This document shows positions 1 to 10,310 of a stretch of 64,000 nucleotides of DNA, one piece after another. Source of the DNA: Salvator merianae (Eukaryota > Chordata > Lepidosauria > Squamata > Teiidae); NCBI GenBank assembly GCA_003586115.2, contig QVOM02000073.1, positions 26,734,186-26,798,185 on the forward strand. Direction: 5' to 3'. Under the pieces are notes generated by a model. It ran no database searches. It saw only the letters and a list, made by a program, of their open reading frames with translations, and was not told the origin of the DNA. Numbering within the stretch: position 1 is the first letter of the stretch; every line of letters starts with the position of its first letter. Both the position numbers and the translations under genes were made by a program.

Positions 1-909
1 GTAATACGAAAGAAAGGGGTGGTGGAGGAAGAAAATGGATATTACCTGAAGAGCAATAAAAGAAAGATAAGGCAGAAGGGAAGGAAGGGAGGGATGAGAG
101 AGAGAGAACCACCCCACCACGGGAAGCACAGGGTCGGAAGAGAGAGAGAATGAGAGATCGAATCCTGGCGTCTCGTCTCCTCCTTCAGTCGCAGGCAGCA
201 GGTCAATCAGCTAAGAGTCAGCTAGCTCCGATCGTCATGGAAATAAAAAAGGCTTAACGGCTCATCGGGAGCTGCTTTTATAAGGTGCTATGGACCCACC
301 CACTTCAATCACAAAAAACTTTTGTTTCCATGGCAACAGCAGGTAATTGCGAAAATAAACAGAGCGCCAACACCCCAGGTGGGAAAATTTGAAATCGAAG
401 CGCCAATCAGGAGAAAGCAAGCCAATATGTAATTTCCTTGCCCCAATCGATCGGCAGCCAGCGACGAGTGCCATAGTTAAAGGGACAAAACATGGCGCGC
501 TTGCACGCACAGACATGAGTGTCGAAATGGCATCGAAAATGGCGAAAAATCAAAGCGAAAACACCACCTTCTGCTTTCGCTTGCTTTCGCTTGCTTTCGC
601 TTCTCTGGCATATTAGCGAAATTATAGCATTCATTTCCTTCCACGCAACCTCGCGATCGAAAGTGAGGAAACGTAGCTTCGTGGCTTTGAATGTTCCAAC
701 AAACCAGCCACCGGTTAGAAGTAAGTTTCTCAATACTTATTTCCCTTATTTTACAAGGAACGTACCCCCCCCCCGGTTTTTGCGAAGATTGTCGCAGCGA
801 AAACAAAGGTCTACATTTTCGTTATTAATGTTTTCGCGCGAAAACGAAGCTACGGTGCTTCGAGGCTTTGCGAAACGAAAACAAAAAAATCCTTTCGTGC
901 ACATCCCTA
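1..909 (-). mobile_element. hAT-like DNA transposon, copy 1, cut by the window edge
   Basis: The right end at 890-909 reads inward on the minus strand as TAGGGATGTGCACGAAAG, the terminal repeat shared by six other copies here. The next 370 bases match the left half of copy 2 (2189-2720) in opposite orientation, including the CGAAGC/TTCG-rich subterminal zone and the stretch around 440-700. The two diverge beyond about position 430: copy 1 has CCAAT boxes, a TATA box and a candidate splice donor where copy 2 has other sequence. The other terminus is not in the window. The 8 bases after the end are gtctgtgt and cannot be compared with the far flank. A 10-bp unit (gctttcgctt) is repeated three times at 573-602. 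hAT assignment rests on the 8-bp duplications of the sister copies. Confidence 0.8.
274..447 (-). promoter_or_regulatory. Candidate minus-strand Pol II promoter inside hAT copy 1
   Basis: Read on the minus strand, three ATTGG (reverse CCAAT) boxes at 443-447, 422-426 and 403-407 precede a TATAAAA box at 276-282. About 230 bases further on there is a consensus-like splice donor, CAG then GTAATA, with GT at 45-44. The spacing and order fit a TATA/CCAAT promoter with a 5' untranslated exon. The inference is that this drives a gene lying left of the window, possibly the element's own transposase. No ORF is visible inside the window to prove it. Confidence 0.4.
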
Positions 910-1630
910 GTCTGTGTTGCTTGGGGTTCATATTTGTAGGGCTCATATTTTAAGTTTGCGTGTATTAATCAATCATTCATTTACAATCATAGATCACAAT
1001 ACAAAATGCAGGAAGGGAGCAAGGTCTTTAGATTATCAGACTTTGTACTTTTAGCAATTATCTTGCAGGTTTTAGCATTGAGGTGTGGTATAAATTAAGC
1101 CTTGCACATGATTTGGCCTTTCTCTAACGGATAAAGAGCTTCATAAAGCCAGTTGCTTTATAACCACCTTGTAATGAGAAAACAGTTAAGATCAACCTCT
1201 TCATTTAACATGCTAAATCATGACTAATTCAATTTCCTTGTCTAGAATGCTGATTAATAACCCTCATGCCATGCCAAAGTGTTCTGTGTCACATTACATT
1301 GTATTTATTGAATTAACCTTTACCTGACATTTATATTTAATTCTATGGAGAGCTTTCCAATAAATCATTTAGTAACATTGAAGTGATCTACTGGAAGTGG
1401 AGAACACTGATTCTTAGTATTGCTGAAATGAAATTAATAGATATAAGACCCTTTGCTACAAAACAGCATCTTGCATATGTCACTAGACAATACATGAATG
1501 GCCTTGTAATTAAGGTTCAGATGAAATACTCAAAATATTTTTCACTTATTTCATTCTTTGCTTTGCCTGAAAAGAGCAGTGAATTTACATTTTCCTTTAA
1601 TTATTGAAACAAGTAGGGGTGGAAACCATA
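910..1630. other. AT-rich sequence with no recognised feature
   Basis: No convincing ORF, RNA gene or repeat end is seen. Base composition is AT-rich and the short ORFs here have no recognisable protein features. Confidence 0.5.
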
Positions 1631-2166
1631 CTACTATTCTAAATTGTGTGGCTGTTTCTGGACCATTCCAGCTGGAACCACTATGACTGGAGTGGTTCCC
1701 ATTTGGTGTAGTCCAGCTGATCTGGAAAAAGGTTGCCCACACTAGGATGGCCTATTCCAAGATAGTCTCTGCTCTGAAACTTGAACAAGTTTGGGAGCCT
1801 GCTGTGAGAGCTCTGATGACGGGAAATGGAAGTTCTGACCATGGAGTCCAAGGAGGATCCATTTTGGTGGCACAATTTGGTGTGCTGCCAAAATGGGTCA
1901 CCTTGCTAAACTGGCCCACAAAGGTGTGCATCCTTCCACAAACCTTCATGGGTTGCTCTAGTTGCCCCCGTATAGCCAATAGACTTTTTAGAAGAAGTCT
2001 ACCAGAATCCCAATCTAGGTGGTCATTTTGGATGCCTAGGCCAGGCTATGCTACATCCAGTGCAGACACAGTGTGCTAGCAGGAGGCATGGCCCTCTCTT
2101 CTGCTCCAGAATGTGGAGGAGAGAGGCCCAGAAGTGGGTTAGGCCTTGCACTATACTGTTTTAAAG
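1630..2166. repeat. Palindrome-containing interspersed repeat C, copy 1
   Basis: The right part (about 1960-2150) is similar to 7680-7860 in the same orientation: a segment with pairs of chocked short inverted repeats and the matched blocks ctctct-ccagaatgtgga-gagaggcc at 2092-2130 and ctctct-ccagagtgtgga-gagagga at 7798-7837. Each block can fold on itself. No target duplication was found. The most likely nature is a decayed non-autonomous DNA transposon. ORFs across it lie on both strands and are not credible genes. Confidence 0.5.
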
Positions 2167-2188
2167 CTAAAGATGAAAAGGTCCTATG

Positions 2189-3412
2189 TAGGGATGTGCA
2201 CGAAATGAATTTTCTCTGTTCGTTTCGCAATGCATCGAAACTTCGTAGCTTCGTTTTCGCACGAAAACGGAAGTCGCGAAAATGGCAATTTTCGTTTTCG
2301 CAGCGAAAATTTTCGTAAATTTTCGAAAACCGGAAGTGGAAAATCAATGAAATAAGTAGCGAAAAACAAATGCCGCATATCCCCCTGCCCTCTCCCTTCT
2401 ATATTTGACCGTCCACGTTGCTAATTTAAGGAGTTGCTTCGTTAAAAGTAAAAATTGCACGGAGCTTACTTTTTACCGGCGGCCGGTTTGTAGCAGGATT
2501 CAAAGCAACGAAGGTACGTTTTGGGTTCCTCACTGCAGATCACAAGCAAGCGAAAGGAAGCGAAGGAATTTTTTTCGCTTTGATTTTTTGTCCTTTTCGA
2601 TGCCTTTTCGACGCTCATGTCTGTGCGCGCACGCGCGCTAATTTCTGTCCCTTTAACTTTTCGGCGCGACTCGTCGCTGTCTGCCGTCCGTGCCGATCGT
2701 TTGGGGCACAGAAATTATTACCTCGCCTACGAGGCGGGCAGGCTTAGTCAGCGACGCACGAAGCAATTGCCTTCAGCTCAGCGCGTAATTTAGAAGACTG
2801 GCGGCAGCCGCAGGATGAAATAACTCCCTACTTCCGAGCAGCAGCGAAATGACGCCTCGTCTTGCCCTCCCTTCTTACTTCCGAGTAGCAGCGAAATGAC
2901 GCCTCGTCTTGCCCTCCCTTCTTACTTCCGAGTAGCAGCGAAATGTTGCCTCGTCTTGCCCTCCCTCCCTACTTCCGAGCAGCAGTGAAATGACACCACG
3001 TCTTGCCCTCTGTTTCAAAACGAAGAACTATATAACACCATCAAAGAAGTTTTATTAACTCCAAGCCGTCTGAGTTTCTCATCCTCATGCGGTGCGATCG
3101 CTGCGAGGCAGGCGAAGAGTTAAAAAAATACCGTCTTCCCTAATGTGATGCATTACAATTTCCACCTCTAGAGGCAGAGACTTGAGGCTACGAAGCTACC
3201 GAGCTTCGTTGCTTCGGAGTTTTCGCAGCGAAAAAGGACGAAAAATAGCCGTTCGCGGTGAGTAGCGAAGGTCACGAAAATTGACGAAAATCGCCGTGAC
3301 TTTCGCTATTCGCTTTCGCAATAGGGAGGGCACTTCGCATTCGATGCGAATGTTGCGAAGCAACGAAATTCGTACGAAATTTCGTTGCTTCGAAATTTCG
3401 TGCACATCCCTA
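2189..3412 (+). mobile_element. hAT-like non-autonomous transposon, copy 2, complete with target duplication
   Basis: The element starts TAGGGATGTGCACGAAAT and ends with its inverted copy (18 matching terminal bases). It is flanked by the exact 8-bp direct repeat gtcctatg at 2181-2188 and 3413-3420. An 8-bp duplication and this kind of short terminal repeat are hallmarks of the hAT superfamily; the Ac element of maize has the related terminus TAGGGATGAAA. No transposase ORF is present, so the copy is non-autonomous. The left 530 bases match copy 1 in inverted orientation. The interior contains a 47-bp tandem repeat and, at about 3026-3035, a TATA-like run. Confidence 0.9.
2828..3012. repeat. 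47-bp tandem repeat, about four units, inside hAT copy 2
   Basis: The phrase cttccgag begins at 2831, 2878, 2925 and 2972, giving an exact 47-base period. Each unit continues with a core like agcagcgaaatgacgcctcg and a pyrimidine-rich linker. Units differ by a few substitutions. The array lies entirely within the transposon, so it arose in or before this copy. It is not a CRISPR: there are no unique spacers. Confidence 0.9.
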
Positions 3413-3420
3413 GTCCTATG

Positions 3421-4271
3421 AACATTCTTAGGCCATATCCTTTTTGCTGGAATTCATCTGAAAGTATTTTGTTTAATCATCAAGAAAATAGAATCACTGA
3501 CAGTTGTGACCCAATTGTTCTACCCAAACCCTTGTAATGTTTGCACTGCTCGAAATCGTTCTCATCTTTTGCTTCTCAAGAATACAGAAAGTTGTTAGGA
3601 AAGCTTAAAAAAAAAAAAAGAACAAAGGCTGTTTTTGTTCTGTACCTATGCATGGAAGCTGTCCTACAGGAAACAAGAAGAAATCTTCCTTAGGGCAACT
3701 CCCACTATCAAGATGAATACAGTTCAGTGCATATGCAAAGCAAAGCTATGAAGAAATTCGGGGACCCAGAAATGACAGCTTTCAAATGAAGGGTTATATT
3801 TCCTATTTCCCTCTTAGCATCAACTGCATCATAAGTTACTTGCCGTCTTCTTCCTGAAGATTCATAGGAGAATCCCAGTCCTTTCTACTCTATATATCCA
3901 AATCTGCCAATGTTGCTGTCAACAGGCTGTATATCAGATGATCTATTTCTCAATTATCTTTGGCAACTACCTGCTGCTAAATAACCTTTTAATTAAATGT
4001 TACCAGGTGTGCAATGTTATTCTATTCACACTTTTTATTTTTGCTTGAGTCTGTCTTCTGGTGAGGAAATCTTTCTGTCTCATCTTGGTAACTTTACCTT
4101 TCAAGAATGAAACATGTATAAGCACGCACATGCACGCACGCACACACACACACACACACACACACTTTCAGATGTCCTAAAGCAGTTAACAACACAAAAC
4201 CAAATACGCTCATCCTAACAGACTTTATTTGCCAAGACTATAGAAAACTGCAACTGCAATCCAATGCACTT
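3421..4271. other. Unassigned sequence with a (CA)n microsatellite
   Basis: No gene is recognised. A CA repeat, slightly interrupted at its start, occupies 4123-4165, and an A-run lies at about 3608-3620. Confidence 0.6.
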
Positions 4272-4783
4272 TTAGGCCATTTCTGCACTTACCTCCTTTG
4301 GAGTGCTTCACTAGTTCATCCCAGCCTGTCCTGATCCAAGCCCATCTGGTGCCATCTGCATTTCAAGGGCTGTGACACCACTGGCCCAGTCCAACATCAG
4401 CAGCAATGCAGACATGCCTTCCCTGTTCTTGTCCAGATGAAGTATAGATCCTTCCCTGTGACTGTCCCATGTGTCCCTTCACTCCAGTACATGAAGGCAG
4501 GGCTAAACTATCTCTGCATTGGGGTTTTGAAGTTATCCTCAAAGCCTGCATAAGGAACAGTGGAAAAATTCTGCAGCTCCATCTTCAAGCTTATGCTTAT
4601 GCCTTGTTATGGTCCAGATTTGGAACAGATGGCATTGGAAAAGTCGTGGACTTTTTTAAGCAGGTCCACTGCTAAACCAAGATAAAGAGTCCTTAGGACC
4701 AGATCACTACTGGTCCTGTGAGGAAGAAGTGTACTAATGACCTACTTGTTCTGGTATACCAGTCAAGTAAAGAAAGGCCCTTA
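4272..4783. mobile_element. Candidate non-autonomous element with GGCC-TTTCTGCACTT ends
   Basis: The left end reads ggccatttctgcacttacc. The right end at about 4766-4783, read on the minus strand, starts ggcctttctttacttg. Several other repeats here share this terminal motif, for example 27576-27731, 54520-54924 and 56799-56978. No target duplication is evident, so the boundaries are approximate and the superfamily is unknown. Confidence 0.4.
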
Positions 4784-4852
4784 CATGGGAGTAAATACTA
4801 TTTATTCAGTAGAATTTGCTTCTGAAGAAACTCAGTAGTAATGGAATAAGAA

Positions 4853-5276
4853 GACAGTCTTCCCTTCGCCTTGATTTTTCTCAGTTTCCGATGGCTGCGC
4901 ACTGCCTAATTCACCCTAGGCTGTCAGAGCGCGTGCTGACAGCCTAGGGGGTATGAGACAGCCAACGAAAGAGGATATAAATCAACGTGAAGGAAAGACC
5001 TTCGCAGCGAAGGTCTTTCCTTCGCGTTGATTTTTCTTCCTTTCTGATGGCTGCGCGCTGTCTCATTCACTCTGGTCTGACTAGGGTAAATGAGACAGCG
5101 AGGGGAGAGGAGAAAAATCAACGTGAAGGAAAGACCTTCACAGCGAAGGTCTTTCCTTCGCATTGATTTTTCTTCCTTTCCGATGGCTGAGCGCTGCCTA
5201 ATTCACCCTGCGAAGGGAACGAAATCACAAAATTCGAGCGAAACTTCATTGCCACGAAGCTTCGTGCACACCCCTA
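4853..5276. mobile_element. hAT-like hairpin MITE, copy 3, left end missing
   Basis: The right terminus ends ttcgtgcacacccccta-like at 5259-5276, the inverted TAGGGGTGTGCACGAAG terminus. No matching left terminus exists, so the element is truncated at about 4853. The interior is an array of alternating palindromes: a GC-rich one around 4908-4955 with a ctgtcag-cgcg-ctgacag core, a 25-bp-arm hairpin at 4979-5033, and a second copy of that hairpin at about 5113-5172, 136 bases later. Copy 4 (18696-19251) has the same architecture. Confidence 0.8.
4979..5033. repeat. Long hairpin, about 25-bp arms
   Basis: The left arm begins aatcaacgtgaaggaaagac. The right arm is its reverse complement with one mismatch and a loop of only a few bases around cgcagcg. 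A near-identical hairpin recurs at 5113-5172. Transcripts from either strand would fold into a long, nearly perfect stem. Confidence 0.85.
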
Positions 5277-7679
5277 CTTACTGCTCTTCCTCCTGTGACT
5301 CAGCCACTACTACAATACTGCCATCACTCAAGTGGACCTATCTGGCCTGCTACTGGCAGCTCTGTAAAGACTTTGAACCCAGGAAATGGCCTATGGAGAC
5401 ATTTCCTGTAAAGACCCCTGCCCATCAACATCACATCTGGGGGTAGTGGCAAGCATGCTATCAGCACCCTGCCACTTCAAGAAGAGTGTGCAGGAACACA
5501 GTGTACGGGAAGAAGATCACTATGCTAGTACCATTCTTTTTTCTGTTGCACAACTCCTGCCTTATTAAGAAGGTTTTCCTGAAGATGCATCCAGCCTATT
5601 TAAGGCATCTTCTGAATTTTTAGGCTAGTAGCAGCAGCACGTTAGTGATGTTTTGAGATCACTAACCTTGGTAGTATGAGAGTAAGTTCCATGGAATTGT
5701 CCTGTTGCTATCTTTGGCTGCTTTATGATTTTATAATTTACAGCTTTATTATTTTAAGTGTATTTGGATGAACTGCAACAAATGCAAAGATTATCTGTTA
5801 AAGGGTGGTAATAAGACATTGGCAGCTCCTGCAAAGTCCTTAGGAATCACACCAGCTGTCTTCAGAGATTCCAGTGTCTGCTAGCCACACAAACCTGGCA
5901 GGTGACTTGCTCCCATGCACAAAAATGATGCTTGGGAGAGCACTAATGAGAGGCCACTTCAAAGTGGACTCCTGAGCATTTCCCGCAGTGGACCAGTCCA
6001 GTCATCTGTCATGCCCAAGAGACACACACCAAAAGTGACACACAGAGCGTAGAGTCATCTTGCCAGGCTTTGGGAACTGGTCCAAGAAATGGGCTGTTTT
6101 GGCATCCTGTTGTAATCCCCCTAGCCTGAAACTTTAGAAGCTAAGAAACTTTCATCCCCAGCCTTTAAGTTAAATCAGAATGGGGCTGAAAGAGAGTAGA
6201 CAACCCCAGCACATACCACTGCCCACCACTCTGGTGTTGTCTGGATAGAGCAATATGGTCCATGATCAGCCTATGCATCATGTGCCAACATGTGCAGTGT
6301 GGAAGCTACCACTGTGTTTAACAATTATGTGTACTATTCTCCCCCAAATTGTTGTCTTCCAGTTGTTTTCAACCATAAATCTCAATAGCCCCAGGCAACA
6401 AGGCCAACTCCTGTTGGAGGAAAACATCTTATGCTACCAAAATATTTTGGAACTTAGACTGCATCCACACACATTAAAAGAAGCAGTCCAAACGGGGCTT
6501 GGAGGCCATAGTATGTGGATGTTAGTATTCCCATACCACTTCTAATCCACATTAAAATCGATAAAATCCATTTTGAAAGTTCATTTTTTGGTCTTTAATG
6601 TATTTTAAGTAAGACACTAATGTGCAGATACTACTACGTTTAAGCTGCTTTTGAACCACATTTTTTACTGTATGCAAGTGCAGCCATGTGTTGGTTGGTA
6701 CAGTTAGCCTGAGTGAAGTGAAGACTTTTCTCAGAAGATAGTTGTATCAATAGTGATAGTCAAATTGCTTTTTATAGAAACTTCCTAATCTAAGTGACCT
6801 GACACTGCAAACCTTTTTCACACTTTTCCCCAGCTCCAGGAGTCTACAGAATAGAATTTCATCAAATTCATTTACACATGCCCTATATGCTATTATTAGA
6901 GCATGCAACCTTATTCTTGGAAATAAATATAGCTTTTCATATTAGACATGCTTACAGTAGTGCTATTCAGGAAACACATGCGTTGACATATTAGGCATTT
7001 ATACTGAATACTGGCTTTTGACAGTTAATTAGTTTAAGATTGCAAAAGTGGAAAAAAGAATTATTCCTTAAGGAGCTGTTTAAAAATTACTGCCGGAGTA
7101 TAAAATGAGACATTCTAAAACATCAGTCCACCCCCTCTAAGTCTTAGAATAGTTTAATCTGCTTCTTGGAGAAGATAGCAAAAAATTCAAGAAACCACAG
7201 AGAGAAAATAAAGGGTTTATTTCAATTCTTCACCATATATTTATAAAAATTAGCATTCCTTATCTCTTTTCAGATAGCATTTTCTCAGTGGAAAAGTACC
7301 TATAAATAAAGTCTGAATAATAACTTCTTGGAAATGGAACTTGAAAATTATAGAGGATTCCTTACCAGAAGCCATCAGTCTACACAATCACTTGGACAAA
7401 AACCTAAATCCATCAGAATGATTATATAAAATGTATTGAAATAAATAAATGCATAAAGGAAATGTCAATGATTTTATTCTCCTTAATGTCAATAGGAGCA
7501 AATATATCTAAATCCAACTTCTTTACAAATGCTAATTGAATTATGGACTGGCTTGTACATATATTTCTATTCCCCTCATTTGAACACATTTTATGATGAC
7601 AAGGATGGTTAACATGTAGCTTTCCAGTTGTTTCTAAACTAGAACTCTTATCAGCTACATGTCTCCGTGTTCTGATTCA
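5277..7679. other. Intergenic or intronic sequence, one probable repeat B scrap
   Basis: No gene is recognised over 2.4 kb. The piece at about 5925-6030 (cttcaaagtggactcctgagcatttcc and onward) resembles the repeat B copies at 8590-8890 and 46180-46445. The section 6880-7560 is AT-rich and has no recognisable element. Confidence 0.5.
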
Positions 7680-7985
7680 AAGGTCTCTGGGCTGCCAGTA
7701 GACTTCCACTGGTATCCTGGTCTCAGACGCATTTTGGCTTCATAGATCAGGCCACGCTGTGTCCAATGCAGTCCCAAAGTGCTGGAAGGGGTGGGGCCTC
7801 TCTAGTTTGCACCAGAGTGTGGAAGAGAGAGGACCAGAAAATGCTCATCTCAATCTTGGACCATTCCTACAGTAAATGTGGAAAAGGACTGAGGCAATAT
7901 CTGCACAGGAGTGGGGAAGAGTGCTACAAGTATGTACTCTTAGTACTTCAGGCTAAGAGGAGCTCAATACTTGTAGCACTCCTTT
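7680..7985. repeat. Palindrome-containing interspersed repeat C, copy 2
   Basis: It is related to 1960-2150 in the same orientation. Its right part, about 7920-7982, is an inverted repeat: gagtgctacaagtat is matched by atacttgtagcactc with arms of about 15 bases. The 73-codon ORF across it is a by-product of the palindrome. Confidence 0.5.
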
Positions 7986-8589
7986 AAAGCATGTCTCTGT
8001 TTGCCAGCTGCCAGCTGCCACCAATCAGTCAAAATCTACAGTAAGTAGGCCTCTGTGCAGCCATATTACTCTGTACTGAGAACTGGGCCTTTGTTGCTGG
8101 CATACATCACAGACCTGGAGGGAGATAAGGACTTTCAAGGAGAGTAAGGAGATGAGCCTGGGAGATGTTCACAGTTGAACTGCGTGAAGCAGGGGAGCAT
8201 AGACTGGAATGTTTAGATTGGTGGAAATGTGAAAGCTAAAAGTGAGGGCATGCTGTTAATTTGGAAATTTCTTTTTCTGTGTTTTGAAGCAGTGCTTTCT
8301 TATCAATAAACCTTACCAACTTCTGGAAAATGCAGTTTCTCATGCCCATGTGTTTTTTCAACTAGAGTCTATGTCAGTGGCTACAACACCAGATTGAATT
8401 TGGAGGCTCTTCTCTTAAAGCAACATTATGCTTTTGACATGCTACCATCTACCCTCATCTATCAATGGGCAAACAGATTTCCTTAGCATATTAGTCTGCA
8501 ACATGCAGGCATAGTGTGTGCTAACAAGCATTTGTGAAATAACTTGCAGAACTCCTGAGATCTAAGAATGTGTGGTTTTGCACAAAGCC
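7986..8589. other. Unassigned sequence with a polyadenylation-like site
   Basis: No ORF is credible. A canonical aataaa lies near 8304 after a T-rich run. It could be an old retroelement 3' end, but no LTR boundary or target duplication supports that. Confidence 0.35.
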
Positions 8590-8890
8590 ACACAGCTAAA
8601 TTCAGAAGGCGGGATCCACACTGAGTTGCTGACCCAAGCCAGCAGCTCCTGTGGAATCTCGCATCTGCACAGTACCACGTGTTGGAATGGGCCTTAGTGA
8701 GAAAATGATGCCAGTGCCTGTTCCAAATGAAGACTACGTCAAAGTGGTCTCCCACACATTCCAAAGGATAGAGAAATTCAGTCATCCATAGTACAGATGG
8801 CTGAGCTGTTCTACCTATTTGAGTGGAACCCAGCACCATTTTATCGTGCTCCTGGAAATGCCCCTAGAAATGGGCTCTTTCTGGGTGGTT
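8590..8890 (+). repeat. Interspersed repeat B, copy at 8.6 kb
   Basis: The stretch 8735-8870 aligns by eye with 46270-46430 in the same orientation. Shared landmarks are caaagtggtctccca, the cagatgg-ctgagct block and gtggaacccagcaccatttt. A third copy, on the minus strand, lies at 33610-33850. The internal inverted repeats suggest a non-autonomous DNA transposon. Boundaries and target duplication were not resolved. Confidence 0.55.
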
Positions 8891-9198
8891 GGCAAAAACA
8901 ACCCTATCCAGCAACTTCAGAGGACAGCAATTTTGATTCCCAAAATCTGAAGTTAGGCCAGATGCTGCTCTGGTCTTGGCCCAGATCCTTTGTTCCAAGC
9001 CAATACTGTTCTTGCACAACATGCACCAACGCTTGCTCTGGAGGAACATCCAGAATTGTCTACAGGTGTAAATGTAGACTATTGATAGCATGTCCAGTTA
9101 TGCATTGCTGGAAAGGAGGAAACATAAGTCCTGTCTGGATGCAGCCTCTGTCACCCAATATACAGTTTGGGCACTTCTTTCTGCATAGCTACTAGACC

Positions 9199-9771
9199 TT
9201 GAAGGACAGAGATTCTGCTGGATTGAGTTCAATGAGCAAGAAGGGAGACAGAGATCCAGAAGTAGGCCATGTGGCACACTATCCCAGTCTATGGGTAAGT
9301 ATGGAAAGGTCCAATAGTAGTGAAGTTGTGTTAAAGGCCGAGCTCTGGGAAGATATTTTGAGGAAATTAGCTTCTGCCCAGGTATCAGATCTTTTTAGGG
9401 ATCGATATCTTGGTTATGGTTTTAATAACACTAAAATGGCATGAAAGGCCCTGATTTGCCTTGAGAAACACTCCAAATGCTGTTCTATAATTAATCAGGG
9501 TTAAAACTTTATTAAATGGAGGGCAGTCCTCCAAAACAATTTTAAAAAGAAAATAAAACAAACCCCACAAATATAGACTTCTGTATTGAATCAGAACAAG
9601 ATTGAGATTAAAAGGGTAACAGAGAAACAGGAAAGGGTTGTACAGCTCTGGAAAGCCTTGAAAAGGAGGGAAAACAATGTTTTACTATCTGAGCTCAAAG
9701 CTTTGTATGAGGATAAGGTGAGAAAAGAGCCTATTTCTGCCTATTTCTATGCTAAAGCCCTATTTTCCTAA
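9199..9771 (+). other. Two unrecognised short ORFs, possibly decayed coding sequence
   Basis: Open frames at 9199-9444 (81 codons) and 9586-9771 (61 codons) have charged, low-complexity-free compositions. The second is rich in Lys, Glu and Arg, with a run such as RVVQLWKALKRRENN. They could be pieces of a retroelement gag-like gene, but no family motif is visible. I do not assign a function and may be reading chance ORFs. Confidence 0.2.
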
Positions 9772-9799
9772 AGGAGCATCCAGTTATGGTTCTCACCCT

Positions 9800-10310
9800 C
9801 TTGAAGTAGCTTTTCCCTTTTTCTTCCAATGGTGGCAGCAAGTAGGAGGAGGCACAATGGAGTGGAGCTTCTCTTTCGGATCCAGGCACCAGCAGAAAGC
9901 AGTGGATATCAGGAAAAGGGGGGTCTGAGTGGTTTTAGCGATGAATTACTGCCCCAAAACGTATGATTTTTATCCACATTGGGAAGATTTGCCCCTCCCT
10001 CCTGGTTTCACCCCAGGGCGGAGCTTTTCCTAGGCTGTGATGCATTGATGTTAATTGAGTTTTGCACTGGCTGGATGGAATAGGGAGGAGTTTGTGATGT
10101 TAGCGCTTGTGTCATGGATGCCCTTATTTGGTCTGTTTCCTGCCTCCCTGGCGTACGTGTGGGGATGAGGGAATACACCTGAACTTGATTGTTTGTCTGA
10201 TAGTGGGTGCTAATAACTGCTAATGGGTTTTCTGATGACCTTTGCTCAAGACATCCTCTTCAAATCTGGTCAGAACTAGTTTTGGAAGGATCCTATTGTT
10301 TTTTTGCTTA
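9800..10310 (+). repeat. Interspersed repeat D, copy 1, class unknown
   Basis: It is similar to 39090-39490 in the same orientation. Shared landmarks are the tttttatccacatt-gg block at 9970 and 39183, the gccctccct block just after it, ggtctgtttcctg at 10131 and 39375, and a closing region with acacctgaactg versus acacctggactg. Spacing between landmarks is preserved to within a few tens of bases. There is no coding potential. A solo LTR or a non-autonomous element would fit; neither is shown. Confidence 0.6.

Noticed and set aside
519..953. 144-codon plus-strand ORF
   Set aside because: It runs across the TTCG-rich end and terminal repeat of hAT copy 1 and past it into unique sequence. Composition is dominated by Phe, Ser and Arg from the TTCG-type repeats, with no domain.
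2828..3012. CRISPR-like regular repeat
   Set aside because: The 47-bp units are contiguous, without unique spacers, and lie in a eukaryotic transposon.
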